Position numbers and translations under genes: made by a program
The notes under the pieces: model-generated
Databases searched by the model: none
Told to the model about the DNA's origin: nothing
The model's input: the letters and a program-made list of their open reading frames with translations, nothing else
Source of the DNA: Phialocephala subalpina
Taxonomy: Eukaryota; Ascomycota; Leotiomycetes; Helotiales; Mollisiaceae
Assembly (NCBI GenBank): GCA_900073065.1
Contig: FJOG01000006.1
Coordinates: 974,881-1,038,880, forward strand
Direction of reading: 5' to 3'
Length of the DNA: 64,000 bases
In this document: positions 61,149 through 64,000 of the stretch, in pieces
Layout of the letters: every line of letters starts with the position of its first letter
Position numbering within the stretch: the stretch's first letter is position 1

Positions 61149-61849
61149 ATGGACTCGATGGAGTCCGCAAATGGTGAGGCTGAAGCCGCGCTGGCAAGCA
61201 AGTATCGACTAAACACAACGCCACCCGCACACCAGCAGAACGGCGGCAATGCGAACGATTCACCTATAACCTCACCGATCACTTCCCCGCCGTACTGGGT
61301 TCAATCGCATCAGAGATCGTTCTCGAACATATCTGTTGAATCGATTGCCGCTGGAGCTATAAGGCTGCAAGATAATGAAGATGGGGAGGACTCGAAGAAC
61401 AAAGCTTGTTGGGCGAAGAGTGTTTTCATTGAGGATTTTGTAATTGTCAATGGAAGCAGGACAGGCATAGGCGCATTTGTGGTCTGGAATATCACCGTGG
61501 AGACTCTGCGAGTATGGTTCAATATCTCAATTGAGTAGCAGATGCTGACACGAGAGTAGGGTGGTTCAATGCGGATCAGGAAACGATACTCGGAATTCCA
61601 CGACCTACGAGATAAACTCCTCCAGACTTTCCCCAATTCCACCGCGGCAATGCCACCCCTCCCACCAAAGAGCGTTATCTCGAAGTTCCGGCCGAAATTC
61701 CTAGAAAATCGTAGAGGTGGTTTACAATACTTTCTCAAGTGGGTGCTGAGTAGTTCTTGGATACAACGTGGGCTGACTGGCATAGTTGCATACTCCTAAA
61801 TCCCGAATTCTCTGGTTCTCCCGTCCTCAAAGAGTTCCTATTCTCTTGA
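61149..61849 (+). CDS. YPT35: YPT35-like PX-domain protein
   Basis: Three exons (61149-61511, 61560-61738, 61786-61849) give 201 aa. A disordered N-terminus (MDSMESANGEAEAALASKYR...) precedes a PX domain from residue ~95: VFIEDFVIVNGSRTGIGAFV, the phosphoinositide-binding RIRKRYSEFHDLRDKL (RRYSEF-like), and PPLPPKSVISKFRPKFLENR (the PPK motif). The last splice (AA|T) gives YFLNCILLNPEFSGSPVLKE, the characteristic C-terminus of Ypt35. Ypt35 binds PI3P on endosomes and vacuoles and recruits Vps13 at contact sites. The RRGGLQ segment matches the lipid-binding Arg of PX domains. Confidence 0.92.
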
Positions 61850-62399
61850 ATATACTTCGGTTCGTTGTACAATACACTTGGATAAGGCGTTTGTTTGCGG
61901 CGATTCAGACTCTATATCCTGCATTGGTTTGGCGTTCATACACCTAATGAGTAAATAATACGAGACTCTATACGAATATTGATGGCTATCTGGATTCAAT
62001 CGTATTGCTTTCCGGCATGGTAGAAATCTAACCGCCTCTATGACCAAGCCGGATGTCTCGGATCCGAATTGTAGTCTTCCATGGCCTGGGCAACTCCAAT
62101 TGACAATCAAGTCAACGAGATTGTTCATTCGTTTGCTTGACTTTGCAATTATATTTACCTCATGAGCTCCCTTTTCGCCCCTATTATTTCGGCATTTGAA
62201 TCACTCAGCTCATCTCTCCTGATTTTTGTATAGCCTCACGTGGAGATAAGATCCTCGCCTGTCACGTCATCCTTTTTATCGCATGAACATCGAGGACGGA
62301 ACCCCTCCGAATCCCTCTCACCAACTACCAAAGCTTCTCATTTAATTGACTTTCTATAAAGCTCGAGACCATTCCTGAACCCGAGACACATACTACAAG
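61850..62399. promoter_or_regulatory. Upstream region of the thioredoxin-fold gene
   Basis: 550 bases; no gene. A CA/CT-rich leader (TCTCACCAACTACCAAAGC, then GAGACACATACTACAAG) precedes the ATG. Confidence 0.4.
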
Positions 62400-63151
62400 A
62401 TGGCTCTCGCTCCGAAGTTTGCCGGCCAAAAGTTCACAGCAACCAATGCTCCAACGCTCCATACTCTTGAGCTCTATCGTGCGTATCAACCACTCATTTT
62501 CAGCCCCCTTTGTCGTCTTGGAGGTCCATGTATATGGCACTGACTTCGTCAAGTTGACTATGTCTGTCCATTCTCAGCCAAGATGTTCAACACCGTGTAC
62601 ACTGCGGTCTTTCCTCTGATCCAAAAGAAGTATGCATCCAAAGTTCAAATCCTATTCCGACAACAGATCCAACCATGGCACCCATCATCTACCTTAGTAC
62701 ATGAAGCCGCTGTTGCGGTTCTCAAGTTACAGCCAAACAAGTTCTGGGATTTCAGCAGGGTAAGATCTGAATCTGATCAATACCAGAAGACATGTTAAAA
62801 TATGCACTGCAGGCCTTGTTCGATGATGCAAAGTCCTTCTACGATGTGAACATTGTGAACGAGACTCGTAATCAAAGTTATGCACGTCTAGCCAAGATTG
62901 GAGCTAAAGTTGGCCTTGATGAGAAGCAGATGTATGACTTGCTGTTTATTTCCGACAAGCCCGGCAAGGATGGAAGCTTGAACACTGGGAATCAAGTTAC
63001 CAATGACTTGAAGGTGCTGGTTAAGATGAACAGAATGCAAGGTGTTCATGTTACGCCGACAGTGGTCTTTGACGGAGTTGTCGAGAACAACATCTCCTCG
63101 AGCTTCTCAGGCGAGCAGTGGGAGGAATGGCTTGAGAAGAATGTCGCCTGA
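62400..63151 (+). CDS. DsbA/thioredoxin-fold protein with CPFS site
   Basis: Three exons (62400-62478, 62554-62759, 62813-63151) give 207 aa. The site LDYVCPFSAKMFNTVY, rebuilt at the first splice, places a CPFS motif where DsbA-like enzymes have CPxC. RQQIQPWHPSSTLVHEAAVA and a helical insertion (QMYDLLFISDKPGKD) follow. The cis-Pro loop VHVTPTVVFDGVVENNISSS completes the thioredoxin fold. The family is common in fungi as 'thioredoxin-like'. The second Cys is Ser, so it cannot do classic dithiol exchange; a monothiol, glutathione S-transferase-like or binding role is inference. Confidence 0.88.
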
Positions 63152-64000
63152 CTGGTTGAGGATCAGAGGTCGAGGCAAAAGTTGTGATGTACCGAGAGAC
63201 ATTCTGCTCTGGAGCTCACGACGTTGACGAATATACGATACACAGAATCCGACGCGTTTCAGAAAGTCCCAAGCTTCTTGGAACATCATCCCTCCTAGCA
63301 GATTTGAAACTCAATTGTAGCAAGCGCATTTGCTCATCGACAAGGTAGTGTCCATTTACCCATACACCACAAAATGCGCCACTCCCGCCAGTGCGGTCAC
63401 CGAAGCTTTGGTGCACGGCCGCTAATCATGACGGTCTGAGGCGCAGCTTCTCAAGTCTTGACTGCGGGCGTTCAAAAAAGATACATCAAATGTTCAGTAC
63501 CAGGAGAGTTACCAAGGAGTTAACAGCAATTCTGCAGTCTCCTCTGCTCCATCAATGTCCCCGACGTTGCCAACGAGAGTAGTCTTCAATGTTTTATATT
63601 TATTGACCACCTTGTGAGCCCGAGAAACCCACCACAACGAGACCAGATCTCTTAGCCGTATCTCAGCAAATCGCTGTTCTTCATTATTTATCACGTGTAG
63701 CAAGCGATCTCCGCAATTTGAGGATCTTTTCTAGGGTTCCGGGAAGCCAGGGAAGCCACAGCGATCCTGATTGGCATCAAGGAATGAGATGGCCACCAGT
63801 GGATCAGGTTTAACATTCGACATCACGACAGCTCTAGTATCGACTAGACAGGCATCCGATTCCTTCTCCCCAGTAACTCACGGGCTGTGGCCAATCTTAC
63901 ATTCGTCTTGACTCCATCTCGAAAGCTGTTTGCTACAGATAACACAATCCAGAGGTCATGATGGCTAGCATATGCATGTACTGAGGTCAAGACCAACATC
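63152..64000. other. Right-end intergenic sequence
   Basis: 849 bases. Open frames of 60-66 codons on both strands overlap and show no domain. Part of a gene may begin beyond the window. Confidence 0.4.

Overview
This is a nuclear contig from a filamentous ascomycete. The genes carry short introns (mostly 44-75 nt) with GTAAGT-like donors and CTAAC/CTGAC-like branch sites. Gene density is about one per 2.5 kb, and the products are typical of Pezizomycotina (PEX13, PAL1, ERO1, SSB-type Hsp70, TAF2, GPI-anchored cysteine-rich protein). The closest flavour is Leotiomycetes; that placement is inference from remembered protein resemblance, not from a search. All exon coordinates were spliced by eye and checked for phase, so each gene model is a continuous reading frame unless marked otherwise.

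Layout. 1-4.3 kb: degenerate repeats, a multi-TM ectodomain protein (minus) and a TA-flanked MITE. 4.3-7.6 kb: an NmrA-like NAD(P)-binding protein and peroxin PEX13. 8.5-12.2 kb: a tandem array of three paralogous, very small single-pass membrane proteins that share a TM core, a phase-1 intron and a C-terminal GYE(L/V)..R.GRS(K/R) tail. The third copy has an extra 5' coding exon and a tandemly duplicated last exon. 12.5-19 kb: PAL1 (minus), USB1 (plus), and a Zn2Cys6 regulator (minus) head-to-head with a Gal80-like oxidoreductase. 19-24.6 kb: a gene-poor stretch ending in a decayed carboxylesterase.

25-36 kb: housekeeping genes ERO1, CKS1, an RSC4-like tandem-bromodomain protein and a 12-exon SSB-type Hsp70. 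36-39 kb: an F-box-like gene and a broken aminoglycoside-phosphotransferase-like gene. 39.5-54.6 kb: REI1, mitochondrial RRF1, an RG-rich probable mitochondrial protein, CDC26, TAF2, a SAS4-domain protein and an IQ-motif protein. 54.6-64 kb: an intact 268-bp hAT-type MITE with a perfect 8-bp target duplication, a divergent dispersed 5S rRNA gene, an EPT1/CPT1 phospholipid synthase, a GPI-anchored protein, a YPT35-like PX protein and a thioredoxin-fold protein.

Most genes are unrelated housekeeping functions. The exceptions with apparent local logic are the small-membrane-protein array (8.5-12.2 kb) and the divergent regulator/oxidoreductase pair (15.7-19 kb), whose shared promoter holds a CGG-N4-CCG palindrome. 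The small-membrane-protein array is the best candidate for something undescribed.
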